A stretch of 64,000 nt of DNA from Vulcaniibacterium tengchongense (GCF_003814555.1 NZ_RKQN01000001.1:764546-828545); one strand, 5' to 3'. Positions 52,033-61,023 are shown, numbered from the stretch's first letter. Notes: generated by a model not told the origin, from the sequence alone. Numbers and translations: made by a program.

Positions 52033-53385
52033 TCACGCCAGCGGCGGCAGGCGCTCGCGCACCGCGGCGTCCACGCGGTCCCAGTCCAGCGTGTCGAGCG
52101 AGGCATGGCCGCGGGTCAGTTCGACCAGCAGCTCGCGCTGCAGCCGGCCGCGCTCGAACGCGAGCGCGTAGGGAATGCGCAGGAAGGTGACCATCGAGTA
52201 GCGCGGCACGAAGCGGTCCGGATGGCGCTCGGCGAGCGCGCGCTCCAGCGCGCGCTGCAGCAGGTAGTCGTCGTCGTCGACGCGGTCGCGCATCTCCAGA
52301 TAGTTCTCCAGCGCCATCGCCTGGATCGCGCGCGCGTTCGGCAGGCGTTCGGCCTGGAACGCGGCGAACGCGGCGGCGCGGTCCGGCTGCGCGTCCAGGT
52401 GCCCGGCGAGGGCGACGCAGTCCTCGAACGCGCAGTTCATGCCCTGGCCGTGGAACGGCACCATCGCGTGCGCGGCGTCGCCGAGCAGCACCGCCTCGCC
52501 GGCCAGGTGCCAGCGGTCCAGGTACAGCGTGGCCAGCAGCCCGGTCGGGTTGCGTTCGAAGTCCCGCTCCAGGTCGGGGATCAGCGGCAAAGCGTCGGCG
52601 AAGTCGCGCGCGAACAGCGCGCGCGCGTCGGCGCCGCTGCGCACGCTGGCGAAGCTCGGCTCGCCCGCGTTGGGCAGGAACAGGGTGACGGTGAAGGTGC
52701 GCTCGTCGTTGGGCAGGGCGATGCACATGTAGCGGCCGCGCGGCCAGACGTGCAGCGCGTTGGGCTCGATGCGGAAGCCGCCGTCCGGCGCCGGCGGGAT
52801 CTCCAGTTCCTTGTACGAGTGGCCGAGGTATTCGGTGCGCTCGCCGAGGTCGGCCTGGCGCGCCATCGCCGCGCGCAGCGCCGAGCCGGCGCCGTCGGCG
52901 CCCACCAGGGAAACGAATTGCGCCTCGTGCGCGCTGCCGTCGCGCGGATCGACGAAGCGCGCCCGGCGGGCGGCGAAGTCGACCGACTCGAGTCCGCGAT
53001 GGAAGTGCAAGCGCACGCCGGCATGCTGCGCGATGTCGAGCAGGATCACGTTGAGCTCGCCGCGGTGCACCGACCAGATCACCTCGCTGTCGTCGCGGCC
53101 GTAGCGCTGCAGGTCGGTGCGGCCGTCGAGGAAGTGCACCATGCGTCCGCGCATCATCACCGCCTGCCGCATCACCGCCTCGTCCGCGCCGGCCAGGCGC
53201 AGCGCGTGGCGGCCGCGCTCGGCCAGCGCCAGGTTGATCGAGCGCCCGCCCGCGTAGCCCTGCACGCGCGGGTCGCCGCGCTTTTCGTACACGTCGACGC
53301 CCCAGCCGCGTTGCGCCAGCAGCGTGGCCAGCACGGCGCCGGCCAGGCCGGCGCCGACGATGGTGATGCGCCTATCGGTATCCAT
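52033..53385 (-). CDS. kmo: Kynurenine 3-monooxygenase
   Basis: This encodes 450 aa. It is an FAD monooxygenase: GxGxxG in TIVGAGLAGAVLATLLAQRG, then GGRSINLALAERG, which is characteristic of Kmo, and FAD-ribityl motif LGDAAHAMVPFHGQGMNCAFED. A C-terminal hydrophobic/amphipathic region around YSMVTFLRIPYALAFERG resembles the membrane-associating end. It hydroxylates kynurenine with NADPH and O2. The ATG at 53385 is preferred to a TTG two codons earlier. It lies 64 bp downstream of kynU. Confidence 0.95.
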   Translation of the reverse strand: MDTDRRITIVGAGLAGAVLATLLAQRGWGVDVYEKRGDPRVQGYAGGRSINLALAERGRHALRLAGADEAVMRQAVMMRGRMVHFLDGRTDLQRYGRDDSEVIWSVHRGELNVILLDIAQHAGVRLHFHRGLESVDFAARRARFVDPRDGSAHEAQFVSLVGADGAGSALRAAMARQADLGERTEYLGHSYKELEIPPAPDGGFRIEPNALHVWPRGRYMCIALPNDERTFTVTLFLPNAGEPSFASVRSGADARALFARDFADALPLIPDLERDFERNPTGLLATLYLDRWHLAGEAVLLGDAAHAMVPFHGQGMNCAFEDCVALAGHLDAQPDRAAAFAAFQAERLPNARAIQAMALENYLEMRDRVDDDDYLLQRALERALAERHPDRFVPRYSMVTFLRIPYALAFERGRLQRELLVELTRGHASLDTLDWDRVDAAVRERLPPLA

Positions 53386-53448
53386 GCTCAACGGCGTTCC
53401 CCCGCAGGTCGTTCCGCGCCCGCCCGGACCGGCGGCGCGGTGAGGACT

Positions 53449-54720
53449 TCAACACGCATCCCGCCATGCCTCCACCTCGCGCGCGAAACGCAGCACGTCG
53501 GCATGGGTGTTGTAGAGCGGCACCGGCGAGATGCGGATCACGTCCGGCTCGCGCCAGTCGCCGAGCACGCCGCGCGCGCCCAGGTGCGCGAACAGCGCGC
53601 GCCCGGCCTCGCGGCCGGCGCGCACCCGCAGCGACATCTGGCAGCCGTGCCGTTCCGGCTCGGTGGGCGTGACGATCTGCAGGGTTTCCGCCAGCCGGGT
53701 TTCGATCAGCCGCTGCAGGTAGCCGGTCAGGCCCAGCGCCTTGCGCCGCAGCGCCGCCATGCCGGCGCGGTCGAACAGCTCCAGCGAGGCGCGCAGCGGC
53801 GCCAGCGACAGGATCGGCGGGTTGCTCAGCTGCCAGCCGTCCGCGCCCGGCGTCGGCAGGAACTGCGGCCCCATGCGGAAGCGGGTGGCGACGTCGTGCC
53901 CCCACCAGCCGGCGAAGCGCGGCCGCTCGCTGCGCGCGTGCCGGTCATGGACGAAGCAGCCCGCCACCGCGCCCGGCCCGCTGTTGAGGTATTTGTAGTG
54001 GCACCAGACCGCGAAATCGGCGCCGCTGTCGTGCAGGGCGAGTTCGAGATTGCCGGCCGCGTGGGCCAGGTCGAAGCCGCACAGCGCGCCCTGCGCGTGC
54101 GCCAGGCGCGCGATCGCGGCGAGGTCGAAGGCCTGGCCGGTGCGGTACTGCACGCCCGGCCACAGCACCAGCGCCAGGCGCGGGCCGTGCTGCGCGATCG
54201 CGCGTTCGATCGCGGCCATCGAGATCGTGCCGTTGGGCTCGTCGGCTTCCAGTTCGACCAGGTCGCGCGCCGGGTCGAAGCCGTGGAAGGCGATCTGCGA
54301 GGCGACGGCGTGCCGGTCGGACGGGAACGCGCCGGCCTCGATCAGGATCGCCGGGCGCTCGCGCGTGGGCCGGTAGAAGCTCACCATCATCAGGTGCAGG
54401 TTGACGGTGAGCGTGTTCATCGCCACCACCTCGTGCGGCTGCGCGCCGACCAGGCGCGCCAGCGGCGCGCGCACCAGTTCGTGGTAGGGCATCCATTGCC
54501 CCTGGCCGGTGAAGTGGCCTTCCACCGCCTCGGCCGCCCATTTGTGCAGCACTTCCTCGACGTAGGCGCGCGCGCCGCGCGGCTGCAGGCCGAGCGAATT
54601 GCCGGCGAAATAGGCCTGCTCGGCGTCGCCGTGGCGCGGGATCAGGAATTCGCCGCGCAGCTCGCGCAGCGGGTCGGCGGCGTCGAGGCCGCGGGCGTAG
54701 TCGTCGGAAAGCAGGGTCAT
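53449..54720 (-). CDS. kynU: Kynureninase
   Basis: This encodes 423 aa. It is a PLP-dependent hydrolase cleaving 3-hydroxykynurenine to 3-hydroxyanthranilate and alanine. Visible are AYFAGNSLGLQPRGAR, NTLTVNLHLMM, the cofactor Asp in GFDLAHAAGN and the Schiff-base Lys in CHYKYLNSGPGA. GWWGH and NPPILSLAPLRASLE are family blocks. The start MTLLSDDYARGLD fits homologues. Gene order kynU-kmo, with ACMSD upstream, indicates a kynurenine operon. Confidence 0.96.
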   Translation of the reverse strand: MTLLSDDYARGLDAADPLRELRGEFLIPRHGDAEQAYFAGNSLGLQPRGARAYVEEVLHKWAAEAVEGHFTGQGQWMPYHELVRAPLARLVGAQPHEVVAMNTLTVNLHLMMVSFYRPTRERPAILIEAGAFPSDRHAVASQIAFHGFDPARDLVELEADEPNGTISMAAIERAIAQHGPRLALVLWPGVQYRTGQAFDLAAIARLAHAQGALCGFDLAHAAGNLELALHDSGADFAVWCHYKYLNSGPGAVAGCFVHDRHARSERPRFAGWWGHDVATRFRMGPQFLPTPGADGWQLSNPPILSLAPLRASLELFDRAGMAALRRKALGLTGYLQRLIETRLAETLQIVTPTEPERHGCQMSLRVRAGREAGRALFAHLGARGVLGDWREPDVIRISPVPLYNTHADVLRFAREVEAWRDAC

Positions 54721-54907
54721 TTCGGCCACGGGGTCACGCGGGCGGGCACGGATGGTGGAGGAGCGGGACGAGGCGTTGCGGTCCGCGGCGGCGTCCGCCT
54801 CCAACGCGCCGGCGGCTGCCTCCGGCCGCTGCAGGCGAAGGACGCCGGGACCGCGGGATGGCTGATGGCAGGCGCCGTCGTGCGCATCGGCCCCCCCGTG
54901 GCGCGCC

Positions 54908-55918
54908 TCAAGCGAACCGCGCCTTCGGCAATCCGAGCCATTCCAGCGCGGTGCCGTGGTAAAGCCGCGCCTGCTCGGCCTCGGACAGGCCGAGCGCGGC
55001 GATGCCGGCGCCGGGCTCCTGCTCGCCGAGCGGGAACGGGTAGTCGGTGCCCAGCATCACCCGCTCGGTGCCGCAGGTGTCGAGCAGGTAACGCAGCGCG
55101 CGCGGGTCCGCCACCCAGGAGTCGAAGTACAGCTGCCTGAGGTACTCGCGCGGATTGCGCGGGTTGTCGGTGGCGACCAGATCCGGGCGCATGTTGAAGC
55201 CGTGCTCGATGCGGCCGATGGTGTAGGGGAAGGCGCCGCCGCCGTGGGCCAGGCACACCTTGAGCGCGGGCAGGCGTTCGAGCACGCCGCCGAAGATCAG
55301 GCAGCAGGCCGCGCGCGCCTGCTCGGCGGGCATCCCCACCAGCCACGGCAGCCAGTACTTCGGCATCGACGCCGCGCCCATCATGTCCCAGGGGTGGACC
55401 AGGATCGCCGCGCCCAGTTCGGCCGCGGCCTGGAAGAAGTCGAACAGCTCCGGCGCGTCCAGGTTCCAGTCGTTGACGTGGCTGCCGATCTGCACGCCCT
55501 GCAGGCCGAGCTGGTCCATGCAGCGCTCCAGTTCCTGGATCGCCAGCCGCGGCGACTGCAGCGGCACGGTGCCGATGCCGGCGTAGTGCCGAGGGAAGTC
55601 GCGGCAGGCCTGGGCCATGTGCTCGTTGAGCGCCTGGTGCAGCTCCAGCGCGTGGTGCGGCTTGGCCCAGTAGCAGAACATCACCGGCACGGTGCTGATC
55701 ACCTGCACCTGCACGCCGAAGCGGGCGTAGTCGTCGATGCGTTCCTGCGGGTCCCAGGTCTTGGACCAGATCTCGCGGAAGAACTTGCCGTCCTTGTAGA
55801 TGCGGTGGCGGCCGTCCTCGGTGTGGTGGATCACCGGGAAGCGGTCGTCGCCGTACTTGCGCGCGAGGTTGGGCCAGTCGCGCGGCAGATAGTGGGCGTG
55901 GGTGTCGATCTTGAGCAC
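54908..55918 (-). CDS. 2-amino-3-carboxymuconate-6-semialdehyde decarboxylase (ACMSD)
   Basis: This encodes 336 aa, the usual ACMSD length. It belongs to the amidohydrolase superfamily: metal motif IDTHAHYLP (His7, His9), second His in ILVHPWDMMG, and catalytic Asp in MLGTDYPFPLGE. It decarboxylates ACMS to 2-aminomuconate semialdehyde and so diverts carbon away from quinolinate and NAD. The start is GTG (VLKIDTHAHY); no Met lies near the N-terminus and no strong Shine-Dalgarno is seen. It is 187 bp upstream of kynU. Confidence 0.93.
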   Translation of the reverse strand: MLKIDTHAHYLPRDWPNLARKYGDDRFPVIHHTEDGRHRIYKDGKFFREIWSKTWDPQERIDDYARFGVQVQVISTVPVMFCYWAKPHHALELHQALNEHMAQACRDFPRHYAGIGTVPLQSPRLAIQELERCMDQLGLQGVQIGSHVNDWNLDAPELFDFFQAAAELGAAILVHPWDMMGAASMPKYWLPWLVGMPAEQARAACCLIFGGVLERLPALKVCLAHGGGAFPYTIGRIEHGFNMRPDLVATDNPRNPREYLRQLYFDSWVADPRALRYLLDTCGTERVMLGTDYPFPLGEQEPGAGIAALGLSEAEQARLYHGTALEWLGLPKARFA

Positions 55919-56085
55919 GAGGACCGGGGTGCGCCTGTTTGGGCCGATTCTAGACGACCCGGCCGGCGCGGCGCGGCCGCATGGGCCGCCGGGTACCCGC
56001 GCGCAGTCGCGGACGCGCCGCATGGCGCGTCGCGGCCCCGTTCCTGGCGGCCGGCCGCGGCGCGCGGCCGACGCACGCCGGCGGG

Positions 56086-57618
56086 CTACGCCGCCGCGCG
56101 CATCTCGCGGAATATCCCGAGCAGGTCGGCCACCCGGTAGGGCTTGGCGACGAAGCGGCAGCCCTCGGGGATGCCTTCCAGCCAGGACTCCGAATAGCCG
56201 GAGGCGAGCACGATCCGCAGGTCCGGGCGCTCCGTCAACGCCTGCTTGGCGAGGGCGACGCCGGACATGCCGCCGGGCATCACCACGTCCGCGAACAGCA
56301 GGTCGATGTCGCGGTGCTGCTGCAGCAGGGCGACGGCTTCGGCCCCGGTGCCGGCGGTGAGCACGTCGAACCCGGCCTCGCGCAGCGACTCCTCGACCAC
56401 TTCGCGGATGGTGAGGTCGTCGTCGACCATCAGGATCCGCATCCGCGCCTGCTTCGCCGCGCGCGTTTCCGAACGCAACGCCGGCAGGTGCAGGGCGACC
56501 GTGGTGCCGCGCCCGGGCGCGCTCTGGATGTCGATCCTGCCGCCGGACTGGGTGGCGAAGCCGTACACCTGGCTCAGGCCCAGGCCGCTGCCCTGGCCGA
56601 TTTCCTTGGTGGTGAAGAACGGCTCGGCGGCGCGCGAGGCCACGTCCGGGGTCATGCCGACGCCGGTGTCGACGATCGCGACCACGACCTCCTCGCCGTC
56701 CTCGCGCGAATCGCACCGGGTCTCGATCCGCAGCCGGCCGCCGTCCGGCATCGCGTCGCGCGCGTTGATGACCAGGTTGAGCAGCGCCGCCTCGAATTGC
56801 GGCGCGTCGATCGAGACCTGCGGCAGATCCCGGCCGAGCGCGAATTCGACCTCGATGGTCTCGTCGCAGGCGCGGCGCAGCACCGCCTCGGTCGCCTGGA
56901 TCAGCGCGTTGATGTCGTGCGCCTTGGGCTTGAGCCACTGCCCGCGCGAGAACGCGAGCAGTTGCCGGGTCAGCAGCGCGCCGCGGTCGGCGGCGCGCTG
57001 CGCGGCCTCGGCGGAGCGGCGGATGCGCTCGATGTCGCGCTCGCCGAGGATGCGGTCGAGGCTGTTGGCGATCACCGTCAGCAGGTTGTTGAAGTCGTGC
57101 GCCAGGCCGTAGGTGAGCTGGCCGATCGCCTCCATCTTCTGCGACTGCATGAAGGCGCGCTGCGCTTCTTCCAGCGCCTGCTGCGCCTGGCGCCGCTCGG
57201 TGATGTCGCGGGTGACCTTGGCGAAGCCGATCAGGTGCCCGTCCGCCCAGACCGGGTCGACCACCACGTGCGCCCAGAAGCGCGTGCCGTCCTTGCGCAC
57301 CCGCCAGCCTTCGCGCTCGTAGCGGCCGGTTTCGGCGGCGGTCAGCAGGGCGTGCTCGGGCTCGCCGTTGGCCGCGTCCTCCGGCGTGTAGAACATCGAG
57401 AAGTGGCGGCCGAGCACTTCCTCCGGAGCGTAGCCCTTGATCCGCTGCCCGCCGGTGTTCCAGGTGACGATGCGCCCGGTGGCGTCGAGCATGTAGATGG
57501 CATAGTCGATCACGCTCTGCACCAGCAGCTCCAGCTGGCGGGTCTGATCGAGCAGGGGCAGGGGAATCGAATCGGCCGTGCCGCGGTTCGACGCGGCGGA
57601 CGGGGAGAGGAGGGTCAT
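56086..57618 (-). CDS. Orphan soluble hybrid histidine kinase (PAS-HisKA-HATPase-REC)
   Basis: This encodes 510 aa without membrane segments. A PAS domain (about 28-140) includes IYMLDATGRIVTWN and the PAC end GFAKVTRDITERRQ. The phospho-acceptor His174 is in GLAHDFNNLLTVI. The ATPase domain has NLVINARDAMPDGG and GSGLGLSQVYGF. A C-terminal receiver holds ILMVDDD, Asp in LLFADVVMPGG and KPYRVADLL. No partner regulator or DNA-binding protein is adjacent. It sits between the 3-hydroxyanthranilate dioxygenase and ACMSD genes, which is unexpected. The signal may be a redox state or a metabolite. Confidence 0.9.
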   Translation of the reverse strand: MTLLSPSAASNRGTADSIPLPLLDQTRQLELLVQSVIDYAIYMLDATGRIVTWNTGGQRIKGYAPEEVLGRHFSMFYTPEDAANGEPEHALLTAAETGRYEREGWRVRKDGTRFWAHVVVDPVWADGHLIGFAKVTRDITERRQAQQALEEAQRAFMQSQKMEAIGQLTYGLAHDFNNLLTVIANSLDRILGERDIERIRRSAEAAQRAADRGALLTRQLLAFSRGQWLKPKAHDINALIQATEAVLRRACDETIEVEFALGRDLPQVSIDAPQFEAALLNLVINARDAMPDGGRLRIETRCDSREDGEEVVVAIVDTGVGMTPDVASRAAEPFFTTKEIGQGSGLGLSQVYGFATQSGGRIDIQSAPGRGTTVALHLPALRSETRAAKQARMRILMVDDDLTIREVVEESLREAGFDVLTAGTGAEAVALLQQHRDIDLLFADVVMPGGMSGVALAKQALTERPDLRIVLASGYSESWLEGIPEGCRFVAKPYRVADLLGIFREMRAAA

Positions 57619-57697
57619 GCGGGTCTCCGGCGGAGCATCTGTCCAGAATGCGATGGCGGTGTGAAGGACGTGTGGATGCACGGCCTGGGGCTTCGCT

Positions 57698-57723
57698 CCT
57701 CGCGCTGGCGCGACAGCGCGAGG
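57698..57723. repeat. Perfect 10-bp hairpin upstream of the hybrid kinase
   Basis: CCTCGCGCTG and CAGCGCGAGG flank GCGCGA. It lies 80 bp upstream of the kinase start, in the 243-bp gap after the dioxygenase gene. No U-run follows. It may be a REP-type or leader hairpin. Its centre CTGGCGCGACA recalls the start of the palindromic repeat family, but the rest is absent. Confidence 0.5.
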
Positions 57724-57861
57724 GAAGGGTAGGCCGGACCCGTGCGGGCGTCGAGCCGGAGGCGGGGGCGCAAGACCTGCGCCGCCGCGGCCCGCGCGGG
57801 CGTTGCCGCGCCCATGAACCCGTTCATGCCCGCGCCCGACGTGCGGCTCGTCGCCGCGGGA

Positions 57862-58392
57862 TCAGCCCTCCCGCGCCGCGTACTTTTCCGGCGCGGGGTT
57901 CAGGTGTCCGCAGTTGCCGCAGGTGCGGTGTTCGCGCGACGAATAGAAGCGCTCGAACACCGGCGGGAAATCGCGCTCGATGTCGCGCAGCGGGAAGAAC
58001 TCCTCGTAGAGCTTGTGGTTGCAGCGCTCGCAGTACCACAGCAGCCCGTCCTTCTCGTGCGGCAGGCGCCGGCGCTCGATCACCAGGCCCACCGAGCCCG
58101 GCATCCGCTGCGGCGAATGCGGCACGCGCGGCGGCAGCAGGAAGATCTCGCCGGCCCGGATCGGGATCTCGCGCACCGCGCCTTCGTCCTGCACGCGCAG
58201 CACCATCTCGCCCTCGAGCTGGTAGAACCACTCCGGGCCCTCGTCCCAGTGGTAGTCGGTGCGCCGGTTCGGGCCGCCGACCACCATCACGATGAAGTCG
58301 CCGTCGTAGACGCACTTGTTGCCGACCGGGGGCTTGAGCAGGTGGCGATGCTCCTCGATCCAGGCCTGCAGGTTGAGCGGATTGGGCAGCAT
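57862..58392 (-). CDS. nbaC: 3-hydroxyanthranilate 3,4-dioxygenase
   Basis: This encodes 176 aa. The cupin Fe(II) site is H48, E54 and H92 ([21 protein letters not shown]). A second rubredoxin-like iron site is C121, C124, C158 and C161 ([16 protein letters not shown]), as in the Cupriavidus enzyme. It opens the ring of 3-hydroxyanthranilate to ACMS with O2. The start [17 protein letters not shown] is standard. REP-like palindromes lie directly upstream, between it and the RidA gene. Confidence 0.96.
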   Translation of the reverse strand: MLPNPLNLQAWIEEHRHLLKPPVGNKCVYDGDFIVMVVGGPNRRTDYHWDEGPEWFYQLEGEMVLRVQDEGAVREIPIRAGEIFLLPPRVPHSPQRMPGSVGLVIERRRLPHEKDGLLWYCERCNHKLYEEFFPLRDIERDFPPVFERFYSSREHRTCGNCGHLNPAPEKYAAREG

Positions 58393-58405
58393 GTTCGGTT
58401 TCTCC

Positions 58406-58429
58406 CCCTCTCCCGCTCGCGGGAGAGGG
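58406..58429. repeat. REP-like palindrome, copy 1
   Basis: CCCTCTCCCGC-TC-GCGGGAGAGGG forms an 11-bp stem and is followed by CCGGGTGAGGG, the usual companion of this dispersed element in Xanthomonadaceae and other gamma-proteobacteria. A related element lies 45 bp to the right. A degenerate relative may be present at 39422-39460. Confidence 0.75.
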
Positions 58430-58467
58430 CCGGGTGAGGGCGAGCGGGTCGCGCGCGGCCCCCCGCG

Positions 58468-58914
58468 CTAACTCTCTCCCGCAAGCGGGAGAGGGGGCTG
58501 GACGCGGGCCACGCATTTGAGCTCGATCGCGATCGGCGTCGGCAGCGCGGCGATGCCCAGCGTGGTCCGGCACGGCGCGGTCGCGGGATCGGGGAAGTGC
58601 TCGGCCCAGATCGCGTTGTAGGCCGTGAAGTCGCGCGCCATGTCGGTCAGGTAGACGGTGACGTCGACCAGATCCTCCCAGCGCGCGCCGCTGGCTTCCA
58701 GCACCGCGCGCACGTTGGCGAACACCGCGCGGGTCTGCGCGGCGATGTCGTAGCGCTTGAGCCGGCCGTCGGCGTGGTACTCGTTGCCGGGAATGGCGTC
58801 GTCGCGCGGGTCGCGCGGGCCGATGCCGGACAGGAACAGCAGGTCGCCGACCCGGCGCGCGTGCGGGTACGCCCCGACCGGGCGCGGCGCCGCGTCGGTG
58901 CGGATCGCGCTCAC
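58468..58914 (-). CDS. RidA-family 2-aminomuconate deaminase
   Basis: This encodes 148 aa with a RidA/YjgF fold: PVGAYPHARRVGDLLFLSG, NVRAVLEASGARWEDLVDVTVYLTDM and GIAALPTPIAIELKCVARV. In kynurenine clusters this protein deaminates 2-aminomuconate to 4-oxalocrotonate. The GTG start overlaps the carbonic anhydrase stop (GTGA). The last eight residues, PLPLAGES, and the stop are read from a REP-like palindrome (58474-58493), so the original C-terminus has been replaced or extended by the repeat. Confidence 0.85.
   Translation of the reverse strand: MSAIRTDAAPRPVGAYPHARRVGDLLFLSGIGPRDPRDDAIPGNEYHADGRLKRYDIAAQTRAVFANVRAVLEASGARWEDLVDVTVYLTDMARDFTAYNAIWAEHFPDPATAPCRTTLGIAALPTPIAIELKCVARVQPPLPLAGES
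58474..58493. repeat. REP-like palindrome, copy 2, inside the RidA coding end
   Basis: CTCTCCCGC-AA-GCGGGAGAG forms a 9-bp stem. On the minus strand it encodes the C-terminal residues of the RidA gene. It belongs to the same element type as 58406-58429, in an inverted-pair arrangement with about 45 bp between. Confidence 0.75.
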
Positions 58915-59576
58915 CGCGGCGAGTCCCCGCCGCTGGCCTCGACCCGCGCCACCGCGGCGGCGTAGCGCTCGGCGAGCTTGTCGTAGGCGTCCACGTCGAT
59001 GCCCAGGTCGTGCACCAGGCCGTTGCGCAGGCTGTAGACCCAGCCGTGCACCGACAGCGCCTGCCCGCGCGCCCAGGCGTCGCGGACGATTGTGCTCATG
59101 CAGACGTTCTGCACCTGCTCGATCACGTTGAGCTCGCATAGGCGGTCGTGGCGTTCGCTCTCGTGGGCGTGGTGCAGGCAGCCGTCGTGCTTGTCGGCCA
59201 CGTCGGCGACGTGGCGCAGCCAGTTGTCGGCCAGGCCGACGCGGGTGCCGTGCAGCGCCGCGTGCACGCCGCCGCAGCCGTAGTGGCCGACCACCAGGAT
59301 GTGCTTGACCTTGAGCACGTCCACCGCGAACTGGATCACCGACAGGCAGTTCAGGTCGGTATGCACCACCACGTTGGCGACGTTGCGGTGGACGAACACC
59401 TCGCCCGGCGCCATGTCGATGATCTGGTTGGCGGGCACGCGCGAATCGGAGCAGCCGATCCACAGGTACTCGGGCGCCTGCTGCAGCGACAGCCGGCGGA
59501 AGAAGCCGGGGTCCTCGCGCTGCACGCGCTCGGACCACTCGCGGTTCTTTTGCAGCAATTCGGAAAGGGAACTCAT
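58911..59576 (-). CDS. can: Beta-class carbonic anhydrase
   Basis: This encodes 221 aa. Zinc ligands are Cys in IGCSDSRVPA, with the Asp/Arg dyad, and His and Cys in VVGHYGCGGVHAAL. FVHRNVANVVVHTDLNCLSV is the family core. It converts CO2 to bicarbonate. It starts 17 bp after the semialdehyde dehydrogenase stop, and its own stop overlaps the RidA GTG. It is thus embedded in the kynurenine operon, where ACMSD produces CO2. It may also supply bicarbonate for general anabolism. Confidence 0.94.
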   Translation of the reverse strand: MSSLSELLQKNREWSERVQREDPGFFRRLSLQQAPEYLWIGCSDSRVPANQIIDMAPGEVFVHRNVANVVVHTDLNCLSVIQFAVDVLKVKHILVVGHYGCGGVHAALHGTRVGLADNWLRHVADVADKHDGCLHHAHESERHDRLCELNVIEQVQNVCMSTIVRDAWARGQALSVHGWVYSLRNGLVHDLGIDVDAYDKLAERYAAAVARVEASGGDSPR

Positions 59577-59592
59577 GCGGGCTCGGGGTCTC

Positions 59593-61017
59593 TCATTGCA
59601 GATGCAGGCCGACGTTCTTGGCCTCGGTGAAGAAGCGCATGGCCTCGACGCCGCCCTCGCGGCCCAGGCCGGACGCGCCGGTGCCGCCGAACGGCGTGCG
59701 CAGGTCGCGTTGCAGCCAGGTGTTGACCCAGACCATGCCCACGCGCAGGCGCGCGGCGAGGCGATGGGCGCGGTCGAGGTCGCGCGTCCACAGCGAGGCG
59801 ACCAGGCCGTAATCGCAGGCGTTGGCCAACGCAAGCGCCTGGTCGTCGTCGTCGAACGGCTGCAGCGTGACCACGGGGCCGAAGATCTCGTCGCGGTTGG
59901 TCGCGCAGTCCGGGCCGAGGCCTTCGATCACCGTCGGCGCGACGAACCAGCCCGGCCGCGCCAACGCGCTGCCGCCGCACAGGATGCGCCCGCCCTCGGC
60001 GCGGGCGCGCTCCAGCGCCGCGGTCACCTTGTCGAAGTGCGCCTGCGAGACCAGCGGCCCGAGCTGCGCGTCGGTGTCCATCGGGTCGCCGACGCGCAGC
60101 GCCAGCGCGCGCTCGACCAGCGCGTCGCGGAATTCGGCGTAGATGCGCCGCTCCACCAGCATGCGCGAGCCGCACAGGCAGATCTGCCCGCTGTTCTGGA
60201 AAGCCGAGCGCACCAGCAGGTCGAGATGGTCGCGCCAGCGGCTGTCGGCGAACACCAGGGTGGGGTTCTTGCCGCCCAGCTCCAGCGAGACCTTCTTCAA
60301 CAGCGGCCCGGCGAGGCCCGCGATGCGGCGGCCGACCGCGGTGCTGCCGGTGAACGAGACCGCCTTGACCCGCGGATCGGCGACCAGCGGTTCGCCCACG
60401 GCGGCGCCGGGCCCATGGACGATGTTGAGCGCGCCCCGGGGAAAGCCGATCTCCGCGGCCAGTTCGCCGAACATGGCCGCGGTCGCCGGCGTCACCTCCG
60501 ACGGCTTGGCCACGACCGCGTTGCCGGCGGCCAGCGCGGGGGCGATCTTCCAGGTGAGCAGGTACAGCGGCAGGTTCCAGGGCGAGATCGTCGCCACCGT
60601 GCCGAGCGGCTGGCGCAGGGTGTAGTTGAGCCCGGCCTGGCCGTGGTGGGACTCGCTGGCGAACTGGGTCGCGGCGTGGGCGAAGAAGCGCAGGTTGCTG
60701 ACCGCGCGCGGGATCTCGACCTCCCGCGCGAGCCTGATCGGCTTGCCGCCGTCGCGCGATTCGGCATGGGCGAAGTCGTCCAGGCGCGCCTCCAGCGCGT
60801 CGGCGAGCTTCTCCAGCCAGCGCGCCCGTTCGCCGTTGGGCAGCGCGGACCACGCCGGGAACGCGGCCTCGGCGGCGGCGATCGCCGCCTCCACATCGCC
60901 GGCATCGCCATCGGCCACCTCGGCGTAGGGCTTGCCCTGCGCCGGATCGAAGACTTCGCGCCAGCGGCCCGAAGCGGGCTCCCGCGGCTCCCCGGCGATG
61001 AAGTGGCGAAAACGCAT
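59593..61017 (-). CDS. 2-aminomuconic (2-hydroxymuconic) semialdehyde dehydrogenase
   Basis: This encodes 474 aa. It is an aldehyde dehydrogenase: NAD-site SPWNLPLYLLTWKIAPALA, SFTGSTAVGRRIA, the general-base Glu in SLELGGKNP and the nucleophile Cys in NSGQICLCGSR. The C-terminal PFGGTGASGLGREGG follows. Together with kynurenine neighbours this fits oxidation of 2-aminomuconate semialdehyde to 2-aminomuconate. A TAAGCT element ends 6 nt before the ATG and no Shine-Dalgarno is visible, so the mRNA could be leaderless. Confidence 0.9.
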   Translation of the reverse strand: MRFRHFIAGEPREPASGRWREVFDPAQGKPYAEVADGDAGDVEAAIAAAEAAFPAWSALPNGERARWLEKLADALEARLDDFAHAESRDGGKPIRLAREVEIPRAVSNLRFFAHAATQFASESHHGQAGLNYTLRQPLGTVATISPWNLPLYLLTWKIAPALAAGNAVVAKPSEVTPATAAMFGELAAEIGFPRGALNIVHGPGAAVGEPLVADPRVKAVSFTGSTAVGRRIAGLAGPLLKKVSLELGGKNPTLVFADSRWRDHLDLLVRSAFQNSGQICLCGSRMLVERRIYAEFRDALVERALALRVGDPMDTDAQLGPLVSQAHFDKVTAALERARAEGGRILCGGSALARPGWFVAPTVIEGLGPDCATNRDEIFGPVVTLQPFDDDDQALALANACDYGLVASLWTRDLDRAHRLAARLRVGMVWVNTWLQRDLRTPFGGTGASGLGREGGVEAMRFFTEAKNVGLHLQ

Positions 61018-61023
61018 GGAGCT

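Noticed and set aside
57698-57723. Hairpin as rho-independent terminator of the dioxygenase gene
   Set aside because: No U-run on the relevant strand and it lies about 140 bp past the stop. Reported instead as a palindrome.
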